From Streptomyces sp. 35G-GA-8 (GTDB taxonomy: Bacteria > Actinomycetota > Actinomycetes > Streptomycetales > Streptomycetaceae): a DNA stretch of 64,000 nucleotides. The position numbers were made by a program, and so were the translations under genes. The stretch is from assembly GCF_023534745.1 (NCBI RefSeq), contig NZ_JAMHJQ010000021.1, positions 56,143-120,142 on the forward strand, written 5' to 3'. The notes beneath the pieces were generated by a model. It had not been told where the DNA came from. It worked only from the letters and a program-made list of their open reading frames with translations, and made no database searches. This document shows, piece after piece, positions 53,288 to 62,110 of this stretch. How positions within the stretch are numbered: the stretch's first letter is position 1; each line of letters opens with the position of its first letter.

Positions 53288-54469
53288 TCAGGGGTTGTTG
53301 AACCGCACCTCCGGGTCGGCCGCCGTCGGGCCGTCCAGCAGGGACCTCGGGATGCCCCTCAGGTGCTGGTCGAAGAAGGCCCCGGCGTACGCGCGGGTGA
53401 GGTCGATCGAGCGCTCCCCGGAGAGCTCCGGCGTGGGCAGCCCGAACTCCTCGGCGAGCAACGGGGCGTCGGTGAAGGTGAAGTGGTCCGAGCCCGCGAG
53501 GGTCAGCCAGCGCTTCCAGCCGTCCAGGCGCTCCCAGGCCGTGTCCCAGCTGTCGTCCTCGCCGCCGGGATGGTGGAGCACTTCGGTGCCCAGCATCATG
53601 AAGGGGCGGCCGTCGAGCCCTTCGGGGGGTACGGAACCGTGGAAGGACCCGTCCATGTTGATGCCCGCCCGAACGCGGCTGTCGCCCGCCATGGCGGATC
53701 CCGCGCTCGCGCCCCCGAGCGAGTGGCCGGCCATGCCGATCCGCTTCTTGTCGATGAGGTGCGCGTACCGCCAGGCAGGCGAGCTCCCGGTCAGCCGGTC
53801 CAGGAGGAAGGACACGTCCTGGGCGCGGACCGTGGTGGCGACGCCGTAGTCCTCGGTTTCCCTGAGCTTGTCGCAGGCGACACAGGTCAGCGTCCGGCCG
53901 CCCGGGAAGGCCGCGCCCGCGGACTCGTAGGCGTGGTCCAGGGCGGCGACCACATACCCGCGGCTCGCCAGATCCTCCGCGAGGGCGGTGAGGGTGAAGC
54001 GGGAGACGGTGAAGCCCGGGGAGAGCACCACTAGGGGATGCGAACCGCCTTCTGAGGGGCGGGCGTTGACACGGCTGTGTACACCGGTCGCGCTCAGTGT
54101 CTCCGGCGGAACGGTGGCGTCCAGGTTCTGGGACTCAATGAGCAGCCGGATCTCCTCGGTGGTCGCGTACCGGGCCGGCGTGCCCGTACCGGCCCGCGCC
54201 GGGTAGTACAGGGTGACCATCAGTTCACGCGCGCCCGCTTCCGGCACCCAGGGGTCGGGGCGGGAGTGGTCCGTGAGGTGCAGCGAGTGCCGGCCGACCG
54301 CGTACGGGCCGGTGGGCCGGGGCAGTTGGGGCGTCTCGGCCCTGGCCACGGAACCGGGCGCGGCGGGCGCGGTGACGGGTAAGGGTGCCGGTAGCGCCGA
54401 GGCGGTACCTGCCGCGACGACCGGGAGCGCGAGTGCCGCGGCGGTCGCCGTACGGTGAAGTCGCTTCAT
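53288..54469 (-). CDS. Secreted alpha/beta hydrolase (PAF-acetylhydrolase-like esterase)
   Basis: A 393-residue exported esterase/lipase. The signal peptide (TATAAALALPVVAAGTASA) is followed by a pro-region and a hydrolase fold. The nucleophile elbow is GMAGHSLGGAS (Ser near residue 245), the acid is likely in INMDGSFHGS and the His in GSDHFTF. The oxyanion segment VVLSPGFTVSRF and the whole layout match PAF-acetylhydrolase-type proteins. Cys residues in TCVACDKL could form a disulfide. It is convergent with the alcohol dehydrogenase and divergent from the TetR gene. Confidence 0.86.
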   Translation of the reverse strand: MKRLHRTATAAALALPVVAAGTASALPAPLPVTAPAAPGSVARAETPQLPRPTGPYAVGRHSLHLTDHSRPDPWVPEAGARELMVTLYYPARAGTGTPARYATTEEIRLLIESQNLDATVPPETLSATGVHSRVNARPSEGGSHPLVVLSPGFTVSRFTLTALAEDLASRGYVVAALDHAYESAGAAFPGGRTLTCVACDKLRETEDYGVATTVRAQDVSFLLDRLTGSSPAWRYAHLIDKKRIGMAGHSLGGASAGSAMAGDSRVRAGINMDGSFHGSVPPEGLDGRPFMMLGTEVLHHPGGEDDSWDTAWERLDGWKRWLTLAGSDHFTFTDAPLLAEEFGLPTPELSGERSIDLTRAYAGAFFDQHLRGIPRSLLDGPTAADPEVRFNNP

Positions 54470-54630
54470 GCCCCAGACGCTAGGCGAGCGGCCGGACCGG
54501 CGCGTCCGACCACGGGCCGACCCGTCCCTGACTCCCGCCCCACCCCAGGGTCCGCCGGACTCAGGGTCCGCCGGACTCGGGGTCGCGCCACCCGTGGTCA
54601 AACGCCCCGCTCCTCGTCGGCGGGGGGCAC

Positions 54631-54646
54631 TGGAGCGAACGCTCCA
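54631..54646. promoter_or_regulatory. Palindromic operator TGGAGCG-AA-CGCTCCA
   Basis: A perfect 7-bp inverted repeat with a 2-bp centre ends 17 bp before the TetR start codon and overlaps the likely promoter. It is a good candidate for the TetR binding site, for autoregulation and control of the divergent esterase gene. The sequence GATAGCCT at 54650 could be a -10 box, which would give a nearly leaderless message. Confidence 0.7.
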
Positions 54647-54663
54647 CCCGATAGCCTGATCCG

Positions 54664-55281
54664 ATGAAGACCACCGCTCGGCACCACTCGGACGGCGATC
54701 CGGAGGCCACCCTCGGCACCCGCGAACGGGTCGTCAGGGCCGCCTCGCGGCTGATGCAGCGACAGGGGTACGACGGGTCCGGGATCAAGCAGATCGCCCA
54801 GGAGGCCAACGCCACACTGGGCTCCATCTACCACTTCTTCCCCGGCGGGAAGCAGGAGTTGGCCGTCGCCGCGATCGAGCACGGCGACCGGGAGTTCGCC
54901 ACGATCCTGCGCGAGGTGCTGGCCGGCGAGCCGGACCCGGCCCGGGCGGTCGTCGCCTGCGCCGAGGGCCTCGCGACCGGCCTGCGCGCCTCGGACTGGA
55001 TCGACGGCTGCCCGGTCACGGCCACCGCCCTGGGAACGGCCGGCCGCGCACCGGACATCCAGCGGGCCGCCGCGCTGGCCTTCGCGCACTGGCGCGGGCT
55101 CGTGACCGACGCGCTCCGCCGCGCCGGGATCCCCGACGAGGACGCCCAGGACCTGGGACATACGGTGATCAGCACGCTGGAGGGCGCCGAGTTCGCGGCT
55201 CAGGTGTCCAGGAGCGACGAACCGCTGCGTACGGCGGGTGCGCATCTCGCCCGGCTGATCACCTCGTACCGACCCGCCTAG
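54664..55281 (+). CDS. TetR-family transcriptional regulator (LmrA/YxaF-like)
   Basis: A 205-residue TetR protein. The N-terminal HTH is TRERVVRAASRLMQRQGYDGSGIKQIAQEANATLGSIYHFFPGGKQEL. The C-terminal half (WIDGCPVTATALGTAGRAPDIQRAAALAFAHW) matches the LmrA/YxaF subgroup, often linked to drug or flavonoid sensing. Its Cys in IDGCPVT is conserved in that group. A palindrome immediately upstream is the likely operator. No Shine-Dalgarno sequence is visible before ATG 54664. Confidence 0.9.
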   Translation: MKTTARHHSDGDPEATLGTRERVVRAASRLMQRQGYDGSGIKQIAQEANATLGSIYHFFPGGKQELAVAAIEHGDREFATILREVLAGEPDPARAVVACAEGLATGLRASDWIDGCPVTATALGTAGRAPDIQRAAALAFAHWRGLVTDALRRAGIPDEDAQDLGHTVISTLEGAEFAAQVSRSDEPLRTAGAHLARLITSYRPA

Positions 55282-55716
55282 GACGTGCCAAAGGGTCGGG
55301 GGGTCCGGCATCGGAGGGGCCGGGAGGCACGCCCACGGGCCGTGTCCGCTCCGTACAACCGATGGTACGAAACGAGCCACGATCCGCAGTGATCGCGTCA
55401 CGGCACATCGGCCCCTCGCACCACACCCCGTTCACAATCCACAACAGCGCGAGCCGCCCGCCGGATCTCCGCACCCTGTCCGGATCCGGCTACCGCGAAC
55501 CCCCGGAAACACCACCGCAATGATCGACGAAACGTCCGCTTAACGAACAAGGCCATTCGGGCAGCGAACGAATTCCGGCCAACTTGTTGACGCGCTCCTG
55601 ACAGCCAGCCGTCACGCCTGCCACTCTTCCCCCGTTCTCCGCACCACCTTGCTCCGCGTGCACTGTCCGGACGGCCCACCGAGCTGCCCGGTACCCCCCT
55701 CGCAGAAGGAGTTCGC
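55282..55716. other. Regulatory region upstream of the M4 metalloprotease gene
   Basis: The 435-bp gap has no convincing gene. It is slightly less GC-rich in the middle. A TTGTTGACGCGCTCCTGACAGCC stretch near 55582 could be a -35 region for the protease, though no clear -10 is seen. A strong AGAAGGAG ribosome-binding site precedes the GTG at 55717. A reading frame of 71 codons on the reverse strand does not show usual codon bias and is not called. Confidence 0.5.
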
Positions 55717-57753
55717 GTGAGACCCACGCTCAGCCGCCGCGCCACCGCGACCGGCGCTCTGATCGCCGCAGCAGCTCTTCTCACCGTCGGTGTCCAGGCC
55801 GGCACCGCCAGCGCCCAGCCGGACAGCGCGCCCGCCGCGCCCGTCGCCGGCAAGGCCGACCCCGGAGCGCTGCCGCGCACCCTCTCCCCCGCACAGCGCA
55901 CCGCGCTGATACGCGAGGCCGACGCGTCCAAGGCGGCCACCGCCAAGGAACTCGGCCTCGGCGCACAGGAGAAGCTCGTCGTCCGCGATGTCGTCCAGGA
56001 CGTCGACGGCACCACGCACACCCGGTACGAGCGCACCTACCAGGGCCTTCCGGTCCTCGGTGGTGACCTCGTCGTCGCCGCGACGAAGGCGGGCACGACC
56101 CAGTCCGTCAGCAAGGCGTCCGCCGCCGCGCTGAAGAACGTCGCCACCACGGCCGAGGTCGCGCCGGCCGTCGCCGAGAAGCAGGCGCTCGGCGCCGCCG
56201 CCGCGGACGGTTCGAAGAAGACCGAGGCCGAGCGCGCGCCGCGCAAGGTGGTCTGGATGGCGCAGGGTTCACCGACCCTCGCCTACGAGACCGTCGTCGG
56301 CGGACTCCAGGACGACGGCACCCCCAACGAGCTGCATGTCGTCACCGACGCCGCCACCGGCAAGAAGCTGTACGAGTGGCAGGCCGTCAACAACGGCGTC
56401 GGCAACACCCAGTACAGCGGTCAGGTCACCCTCGGCTCCACCCAGTCGGGGTCGACGTACAACCTGACCGACGGCGGTCGCGGCAACCACAGGACGTACA
56501 ACCTGAACCGCGGCACCTCGGGCACCGGCACGCTCTTCTCGAACTCCACCGACACCTGGGGCAACGGCACCCCGTCCAACCTGGAGACCGCGGGCGCCGA
56601 CGCCGCCTACGGCGCCGGGGAGACCTGGGACTACTTCAAGAACGTGCACGGCCGCAGCGGCATCCGCGGTGACGGCGTCGGCGCGTACTCCCGGGTCCAC
56701 TACGGCAACAACTACGTCAACGCGTTCTGGCAGGACAGCTGCTTCTGCATGACGTACGGCGACGGATCGGGCAACGCCAAGCCGCTGACCTCCATCGACG
56801 TGGCCGCGCACGAGATGTCCCACGGCGTCACCGCCGCCACCGCCGGTCTGATCTACAGCGGCGAGTCCGGCGGTCTGAACGAGGCCACCTCCGACATCTT
56901 CGCCGCGGCGGTCGAGTTCTACGCCAACAGCCCGCAGGACCCGGGTGACTACCTGGTCGGCGAGAAGATCGACATCAACGGCAACGGCACCCCGCTGCGC
57001 TACATGGACAAGCCGAGCAAGGACGGCGCGTCCAAGGACTACTGGTACTCCGGCATCGGCAACATCGATGTCCACTACTCCTCGGGCCCGGCGAACCACT
57101 GGTTCTACCTGCTCTCCGAGGGCAGCGGCGCCAAGGTCGTCAACGGTGTCTCGTACGACTCCCCGACCTCCGACGGTCTGCCGGTGACCGGCATCGGCCG
57201 GGCGAAGGCCGAGCAGATCTGGTTCAAGGCGCTCACCACGAAGTTCACCTCCACGACCAACTACGCGGCGGCCCGCACCGGCACGCTCGCGGTCGCCGGT
57301 GAGCTGTACGGCACCACCAGCCCCGAGTACACCGCCGTCGCGAACGCCTGGGCGGGTATCGCGGTCGGCACCCGCCCCGGTGGTGGCGGCGGGGGCGGCA
57401 CGGTCTTCGAGAACACCGGAGCGGTGGCCATCCCGGACAACGGCGCGGCGGTGACCTCCTCGATCAACGTCACCGGCATCACGGGCAACGCCCCGACCAA
57501 CCTCCTGGTCGGCGTGGACATCACGCACACCTGGCGCGGTGACCTGGTCATCGACCTGGTCGCGCCGGACGGCACCGCGTACCGGCTGAAGAACTCCAGC
57601 GGCAGCGACTCCGCGGACAACGTCGTGGAGACCTTCTCCGTGAACGCCTCGTCCGAGGTGGCCAACGGCACCTGGCAGCTGAGGGTCCAGGATGTCGCGG
57701 CGCAGGACACGGGCCGTATCAACAGCTTCAAGCTCACCTTCCCGACGAGCTGA
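55717..57753 (+). CDS. Secreted M4 (thermolysin-type) metalloprotease with P-domain
   Basis: A 678-residue exported neutral protease. The signal peptide (GALIAAAALLTVGVQAGTASA) is followed by an FTP/PepSY propeptide (to about residue 210). The catalytic domain contains HEMSHGVTAATAG (zinc His-Glu-x-x-His, near residue 369) and the downstream third ligand in SGGLNEATSDIF. The His of the active site lies in GIGNIDVHYSSGPANHWFY. A Gly-rich linker leads to a C-terminal proprotein-convertase P-like domain (VGVDITHTWRGDLVIDLVAPDGT). The propeptide probably inhibits the enzyme until processing outside. Such proteases release peptides during mycelial turnover. Confidence 0.94.
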   Translation: MRPTLSRRATATGALIAAAALLTVGVQAGTASAQPDSAPAAPVAGKADPGALPRTLSPAQRTALIREADASKAATAKELGLGAQEKLVVRDVVQDVDGTTHTRYERTYQGLPVLGGDLVVAATKAGTTQSVSKASAAALKNVATTAEVAPAVAEKQALGAAAADGSKKTEAERAPRKVVWMAQGSPTLAYETVVGGLQDDGTPNELHVVTDAATGKKLYEWQAVNNGVGNTQYSGQVTLGSTQSGSTYNLTDGGRGNHRTYNLNRGTSGTGTLFSNSTDTWGNGTPSNLETAGADAAYGAGETWDYFKNVHGRSGIRGDGVGAYSRVHYGNNYVNAFWQDSCFCMTYGDGSGNAKPLTSIDVAAHEMSHGVTAATAGLIYSGESGGLNEATSDIFAAAVEFYANSPQDPGDYLVGEKIDINGNGTPLRYMDKPSKDGASKDYWYSGIGNIDVHYSSGPANHWFYLLSEGSGAKVVNGVSYDSPTSDGLPVTGIGRAKAEQIWFKALTTKFTSTTNYAAARTGTLAVAGELYGTTSPEYTAVANAWAGIAVGTRPGGGGGGGTVFENTGAVAIPDNGAAVTSSINVTGITGNAPTNLLVGVDITHTWRGDLVIDLVAPDGTAYRLKNSSGSDSADNVVETFSVNASSEVANGTWQLRVQDVAAQDTGRINSFKLTFPTS

Positions 57754-57777
57754 GCCGCGGGACCCTGCGATCGGCGG

Positions 57778-57809
57778 ACCGCCCGGGGTGTGACGACACC
57801 CCGGGCGGT
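57778..57809. terminator. Hairpin terminator
   Basis: A perfect 14-bp stem (ACCGCCCGGGGTGT / ACACCCCGGGCGGT) with loop GACG lies 24 bp after the protease stop, between convergent genes. Confidence 0.88.
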
Positions 57810-57900
57810 TCCGTGTCCGCGCCCAGTCCCCTCGGCTCGCGTCGAGTCCGTCAGCTCGCGTCGAGTCCTTCGGCTCGCGTCGGGCCCGGCCCACGGTCGC

Positions 57901-59106
57901 TCAGCGCCAGGGGATGTTCCGCCAGGGGCTGCCCTCGTTCTCCGTCAGCTGACGGTGGGCGACGACGTTCTGCTCGTAGAACGAGCCGTACTCCTCGCCG
58001 TCGAAGCGCAGCACCCTGCCGAGCGCGTACGCCGCGGAGAAGTCCTCCCACGAGCGGTACGCCGACTTGCTCAGCGCCCCGGCGTGCACGATCGCCTGCT
58101 GGGCCTCGTACGGATCGCAGAACCGCGCCGACAGCCCCCAGCGGGCCAGATTCACCGCACGCCCGTAGTCGTAGGCGACCGTGGTGCTCACCCTGCCGTC
58201 CGGCGGCAGCAGCCCGTCGGCGCGGAACCTGGCCTCGTACCGGACGATGCGCCGCACCAGCTCCTCGATGCCCTTGACCGCGCCGTGGCCGGCCCCGAGG
58301 TCCTGGGCGTGCCCGGCGGCCGTCTCGCGCCACAGGTCGGCCGACGGCGGGCCGCCGAGACCGGCCCGTAGCTCCTCGCGCACCCGGAGGGCGAAATCGG
58401 GCTCGGGCGGGCTGTTGCGCGCGTCCAGCAGTGCTTTCAACTCCCGCTGCCAGCCAGTGCGTTCGGTGACGTCCCAGGAGTCACGGAGCAGCGCGACCTC
58501 CTCGGTGTAGTCGTGGTAGGCGGTGCCGACCTCGTTCCACGGCACCCCGTTCCCGACGGCCAGATGCGCGCCGCAGGCCAGACCGTAGGCGAGCGGCCCG
58601 TGCAGCGGACCGTGCCGCAGCGCGATCAGCCGGCCGCGTGACGAGCGGTCGTTCTCCGCGTAGTACCGCAGCCACAGCGCGCGGTGCTGGGGCAGGGCGG
58701 GCAGCAGAAGCTGTGCGGGGGTACCCGCGTTGACCGCGAGCAGTTGCCGAGGGTCCCGCCACTCGAACTCGGCGATCCACCGGAGTGAGACACGGTGGAA
58801 CACCCACTCGGGGTGCCACGGCGGCAGCATCCCGCGCGTGAGGACCGGCTTGCAGCTCCGTCCGGCCTCGTCGCGGTGCGGACGCCAGTGGACGATGTCG
58901 GGCTCCGCGTCGACCTCGGCCTTCGGCGCGCCGATGTACAGCCCCTCGCCCGCCAGCACCCGTAGCTGGGCCTCGACGTCACCGCGCGCCCCGGCCTCGT
59001 ACAGCAGGCGTTCGGTCTCGGACGGCGATATCCAAGGGGTGCCGTACGCGGGGGTGTTAGCGGGACTCGTGGGGTTCGTGGGGTTCATTGGGTTCGTGGG
59101 GTTCAT
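57901..59106 (-). CDS. SseB-like/DUF1266 protein (paralogue A)
   Basis: A 401-residue cytoplasmic protein with an SseB-like N-terminal domain (KPVLTRGMLPPWHPEWVF and LLAVNAGTPAQLLLP) and a C-terminal DUF1266 domain (VRYEARFRADGLLPPDGRV, WGLSARFCDPYEAQQAIVHAG, SWEDFSAAYALGRVLRF). The N-terminal NPT/NPM repeat tail comes from a short DNA repeat in the first 45 bp. ATG 59106 overlaps the partner's stop (ATGA). DUF1266 is common in bacteria and often near polymorphic-toxin or phage-defence-like loci, but its function is unknown. Confidence 0.8.
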   Translation of the reverse strand: MNPTNPMNPTNPTSPANTPAYGTPWISPSETERLLYEAGARGDVEAQLRVLAGEGLYIGAPKAEVDAEPDIVHWRPHRDEAGRSCKPVLTRGMLPPWHPEWVFHRVSLRWIAEFEWRDPRQLLAVNAGTPAQLLLPALPQHRALWLRYYAENDRSSRGRLIALRHGPLHGPLAYGLACGAHLAVGNGVPWNEVGTAYHDYTEEVALLRDSWDVTERTGWQRELKALLDARNSPPEPDFALRVREELRAGLGGPPSADLWRETAAGHAQDLGAGHGAVKGIEELVRRIVRYEARFRADGLLPPDGRVSTTVAYDYGRAVNLARWGLSARFCDPYEAQQAIVHAGALSKSAYRSWEDFSAAYALGRVLRFDGEEYGSFYEQNVVAHRQLTENEGSPWRNIPWR

Positions 59107-60281
59107 GACCAGGGGATGTTCCGGTAGGGGCCGGCGGGGTCCTGGGTGAGGACGCGGTGATGGTCGAGCGACTCCTGATACCTGGCGTCGGAGTCGTCGT
59201 CCGTGTCGAAATGGATCATCCGGGTCAGCGCGTAGCCGAGGGAGAACTCCTCCCAGGAGCCATAGGCCCGCCGGGCCAGTTCACCGATCCGCAGGACGGC
59301 CTGCTCGGCCTCGTACGGATCGCAGTAGCGCGCGCCCAGCGCCAGCCGTACGACATTGACCGCGCGCCCGTGGTCGAAGGCGGCCAGCGTGTCGATCCGC
59401 GCGTCGGGCGCGAGGATGCCGTCGGCGCGGAAGCGGTTCTCGTAACGGACGACCCTCAGCAGCGACTCACCGGCCTCCGCCGACTCCTCCTCGGACGCGC
59501 CGCGCCGGTTCAGTGCGGCGGTGACGGCCTCGGACCACTCCCGCTGCGAGGGCGCCCGTTTCAGCCGTTCGACGAGACCGAGCCGGGTGCGGAGTACGAA
59601 CTCGTGTGTGCGGCCGATGAGCCGGGTGGCCATCAGCGCGTCGAGCGTCTGCCGGTACGCGGCGCGGTTGCCGACGTGCCAGGGGCGGTGCAGCCGCGCG
59701 ATGTCCGTCTCGTAGTCGAGGTAGGCGGCGCCGAGCTGGTTCCAGACGATGCCGTTGTTGACGGCGAGATGGGCGCCGAGGGCCAGCCCGTGCGCGAGCG
59801 GCCCGTGCAGCGGACCGCCGGTGTGGGTGATCAGCCGATTCAGCCGCGGGCCGCCGGACTTCGCGTCGGCCCTCAGCCACGCCCTGCGGTGTGCCGGCCG
59901 GGCCTTGACGGTGGTCGCGTACGGCGTGCCCGGGTTGACCGCGAGCCACCACTTGTTGTCCGGCCAGGTTGTGGCGAGTTCGGCGAGCGTGGTGCGCCGG
60001 AACACCCACTCCGGATGCCAGGGCGGCAGCATGCCGGGGGTCAGGACGGGGACGTGGGTCCGGCCTGTCGCGGGGTCATGCCCTGACGGGAGCGGGGCGG
60101 TGTAGCCGGGGGTGTCGGCGTGCAGCCGGGCGACGAGCACATAGAGCCGGGAGCGGGAGAGCGTGTCGAGGACCGCGTCCCCGTCGTCGCGCGCCGTCGC
60201 CTCGTACAGCAGCCGCTCGGTCTCGGTCGGTGGCGCCCAACCGGTGTCCGTATTCGTGTCCGCGCCCGTACTCGTTGTCAC
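59103..60281 (-). CDS. SseB-like/DUF1266 protein (paralogue B)
   Basis: A 392-residue homologue of the protein at 57901 with the same order of domains: an SseB-like segment (VPVLTPGMLPPWHPEWVFRR, WWLAVNPGTPYAT) and DUF1266 (RYENRFRADGILAPDARID, LALGARYCDPYEAEQAVLR, SWEEFSLGYALTRMIHFD, ending GPYRNIPWS). The two proteins share many identical blocks, so they arose by tandem duplication and diverged. It is the first gene of the two-gene unit; a 14-bp palindrome lies just upstream. No toxin, nuclease or transposon gene is next to it. Confidence 0.8.
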   Translation of the reverse strand: MTTSTGADTNTDTGWAPPTETERLLYEATARDDGDAVLDTLSRSRLYVLVARLHADTPGYTAPLPSGHDPATGRTHVPVLTPGMLPPWHPEWVFRRTTLAELATTWPDNKWWLAVNPGTPYATTVKARPAHRRAWLRADAKSGGPRLNRLITHTGGPLHGPLAHGLALGAHLAVNNGIVWNQLGAAYLDYETDIARLHRPWHVGNRAAYRQTLDALMATRLIGRTHEFVLRTRLGLVERLKRAPSQREWSEAVTAALNRRGASEEESAEAGESLLRVVRYENRFRADGILAPDARIDTLAAFDHGRAVNVVRLALGARYCDPYEAEQAVLRIGELARRAYGSWEEFSLGYALTRMIHFDTDDDSDARYQESLDHHRVLTQDPAGPYRNIPWS

Positions 60282-60293
60282 GGGCCGATCCTA

Positions 60294-60307
60294 CGGAACC
60301 GGTTCCG
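60294..60307. promoter_or_regulatory. Palindrome CGGAACCGGTTCCG
   Basis: A perfect 14-bp palindrome 13 bp upstream of the ATG of the leftward DUF1266 unit. It could be an operator that covers the promoter. It is the most symmetric site in this area, apart from TACGGTACACCGTA at 61055. Confidence 0.6.
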
Positions 60308-60352
60308 GGACGCCGTGGGGCAGGTGGCACGGTCGTGGTCGTGCGGCGCGGC

Positions 60353-60382
60353 GTCGTGTATCGCGGTGTCGTGTATCGCGGT
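60353..60382. repeat. 15-bp tandem repeat GTCGTGTATCGCGGT x2
   Basis: Two perfect head-to-tail copies of GTCGTGTATCGCGGT in the gap between the DUF1266 unit and the TetR gene. Probably slippage or a paired binding site. Confidence 0.6.
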
Positions 60383-60401
60383 GACGAGAAGGGGGCGTTG
60401 G

Positions 60402-61043
60402 TCAGGCTGCCGGGTCGGCGGCGCGGACGAGCTGGCGCAGCGCGCCGTAGAAGACCTCGTGGTCCACGACGGCGGGCAGGATGGCGGCGAGATGCCCGGT
60501 CAGTACGGGGAACTCCGCCGGGTCGAGCGCCGCCAGCGCGCTCCGGGTCACCGCCAGCGAGGACTTCGGGTCGCGGTGATCGACGAACGTCGCGCTGCCG
60601 AGGGTGAGCAGATACATCCGGCGGTACGCGGTGATCGCCTCCACGGGCGTCATGCCCGCCCGGATGCTGTCGGCGAGCTGCGGCTCCACCAGCCGCCCCA
60701 GCAGCTGCGGCCCGAGCCACGGCCGGCCGCCGCGCAGGGCGAGCAGCCCCGGATGGGCGGTCAGCGACTCGTAGAGCCGGCGGAAGCGGACCTCGGTGGC
60801 ACGGGCCCAGTCGGTGCCGGGCGGGATGTCCGGCAGATCGGCCGCGAGATGGTCGGCGCAGAGGTCGAGCAGCCCGGCGAAATCCGTGCAGCGGCGCTGG
60901 ACGGTGGCGTGGGCGACACCGAGGCGGGCGGCCAGCGTACGGAAGCTGAGGGCTCCGGGCCCCTCCTCGTCGACCAGCGCGAGAGCTGTCGCGGCGATAC
61001 GGCCGGGGGTGGCGGAGTCGAGGGAAGCGGATTGCCGAGGCAT
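60402..61043 (-). CDS. TetR-family regulator next to PLP dehydratase
   Basis: A 213-residue TetR-type protein. The HTH is GRIAATALALVDEEGPGALSFRTLAARLGVAHATVQRRCTDFAGLLDL, where the recognition helix has Gln-Arg-Arg-Cys in place of the more usual Tyr-His-Phe. The C-terminal half is helical (VEAITAYRRMYLLTLGSATF). It is divergent from the threonine-dehydratase-like gene, with an inverted repeat in the 44-bp gap, so it likely controls that gene and itself. ATG 61043 is preferred over an upstream ATG that would overlap the operator. Confidence 0.83.
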   Translation of the reverse strand: MPRQSASLDSATPGRIAATALALVDEEGPGALSFRTLAARLGVAHATVQRRCTDFAGLLDLCADHLAADLPDIPPGTDWARATEVRFRRLYESLTAHPGLLALRGGRPWLGPQLLGRLVEPQLADSIRAGMTPVEAITAYRRMYLLTLGSATFVDHRDPKSSLAVTRSALAALDPAEFPVLTGHLAAILPAVVDHEVFYGALRQLVRAADPAA

Positions 61044-61054
61044 GCGAGCCAGCG

Positions 61055-61068
61055 TACGGTACACCGTA
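61055..61068. promoter_or_regulatory. Operator TACGGT-AC-ACCGTA in divergent gap
   Basis: A perfect 6-2-6 inverted repeat in the 44-bp gap between the divergent TetR and dehydratase genes. This position would block both promoters, consistent with a local TetR repressor site. Confidence 0.72.
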
Positions 61069-61087
61069 TCGAAACGAGGAGCAGCCG

Positions 61088-62056
61088 GTGCGAGAACTCA
61101 GCCACGACGACATCAAGCAGGCCACCGACCGCATCGCGGGACACGTACGCCCCGTGGCGGTGGCGCCCGCAGACCCCGGCGCCGCCCAGCTCTGGCTGGC
61201 CCTGGAACACCTTCAGCACACCGGCAGCTTCAAGGCCCGGGGGGCCCAGAACTTCCTGCGCGCCCATCGCGAGGAGGGCACCCTCCCCGACGCGGGCGTG
61301 ACCATCGCGTCGGGCGGCAACGCCGGACTCGCCTGCGCCTGGGCCGCCCGGCAGCAGAACGTGACCGCCACGGTGTTCCTCCCAAAGACCGCGCCGCCCG
61401 TGAAGGTCGCGCGGCTCCGCTCGTACGGCGCGGACGTACGGCTGACCGGTGCGTCGTACGCCGAGGCGCTGGCCGCGTGCCAGGACTTCGCCGCGACGAG
61501 CGGAGCGCTCGCCTCGCACGCGTACGACAACCCGCTGATCGCCGCGGGCGCGGGCACCCTGCTGGAGGAGATCCAACAGCGGATCCCGGATCTGGACACG
61601 GTCGTGGTCTCGGTGGGCGGCGGCGGGCTCTTCGCCGGGGTGGCCACCGCCGCGCGGCACCACGGCATCCGGACGGTGGCGGTCGAGCCGGAGAACTGCC
61701 GCGCCCTGAACGCCGCGCTCGAAGCCGGCCGGGTGGTCGACGTCCCGGTCGACTCCGTGGCCGCCGACTCCCTCGGCGCCGCCCGCGCCACGACGCTCGC
61801 CCTGCGCGCCGCGGACCACGACGATGTGCGCTCCGTCCTGGTCCCGGACCCGGAGATCACCCGCGCCCGCCGCATGCTGTGGACGGACCACCGCCTCGCG
61901 GTCGAACACGCCGCGGCGACGGCTCTCGCCGCGCTGACCGCGGGGGGCGAGGGGTATGGCTACCGCCCTGAGGAGGGCGAGCGGATCTGCGTGGTGTTGT
62001 GCGGGGCGAACACGGATGTGGGGTCGCTGGCGGGGTCGGGTGAAGGGGACGGCTGA
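61088..62056 (+). CDS. PLP-dependent threonine/serine dehydratase-like enzyme
   Basis: A 322-residue fold-type II PLP enzyme of the threonine/serine dehydratase and racemase group. The PLP Lys is in QHTGSFKARGAQNF (near residue 50), the substrate loop is IASGGNAGLACAWAA and the phosphate-binding Gly-rich loop is SVGGGGLFAGVATA. No ACT regulatory domain is present, so it is a catabolic-type, non-allosteric enzyme. The C-terminus has a conserved Cys in VVLCGANTD. It is adjacent to a TetR gene and starts with GTG. Confidence 0.9.
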   Translation: MRELSHDDIKQATDRIAGHVRPVAVAPADPGAAQLWLALEHLQHTGSFKARGAQNFLRAHREEGTLPDAGVTIASGGNAGLACAWAARQQNVTATVFLPKTAPPVKVARLRSYGADVRLTGASYAEALAACQDFAATSGALASHAYDNPLIAAGAGTLLEEIQQRIPDLDTVVVSVGGGGLFAGVATAARHHGIRTVAVEPENCRALNAALEAGRVVDVPVDSVAADSLGAARATTLALRAADHDDVRSVLVPDPEITRARRMLWTDHRLAVEHAAATALAALTAGGEGYGYRPEEGERICVVLCGANTDVGSLAGSGEGDG

Positions 62057-62110
62057 GTGCGGGGGTGACCGGCCGGTGGGGCCGGTGGGCGACCGTGGTG
62101 TGATGGGGCT

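Noticed and set aside
55259-55474. 71-codon reverse frame in the gap before the M4 protease
   Set aside because: No ribosome-binding site, weak codon bias and no recognisable domain.
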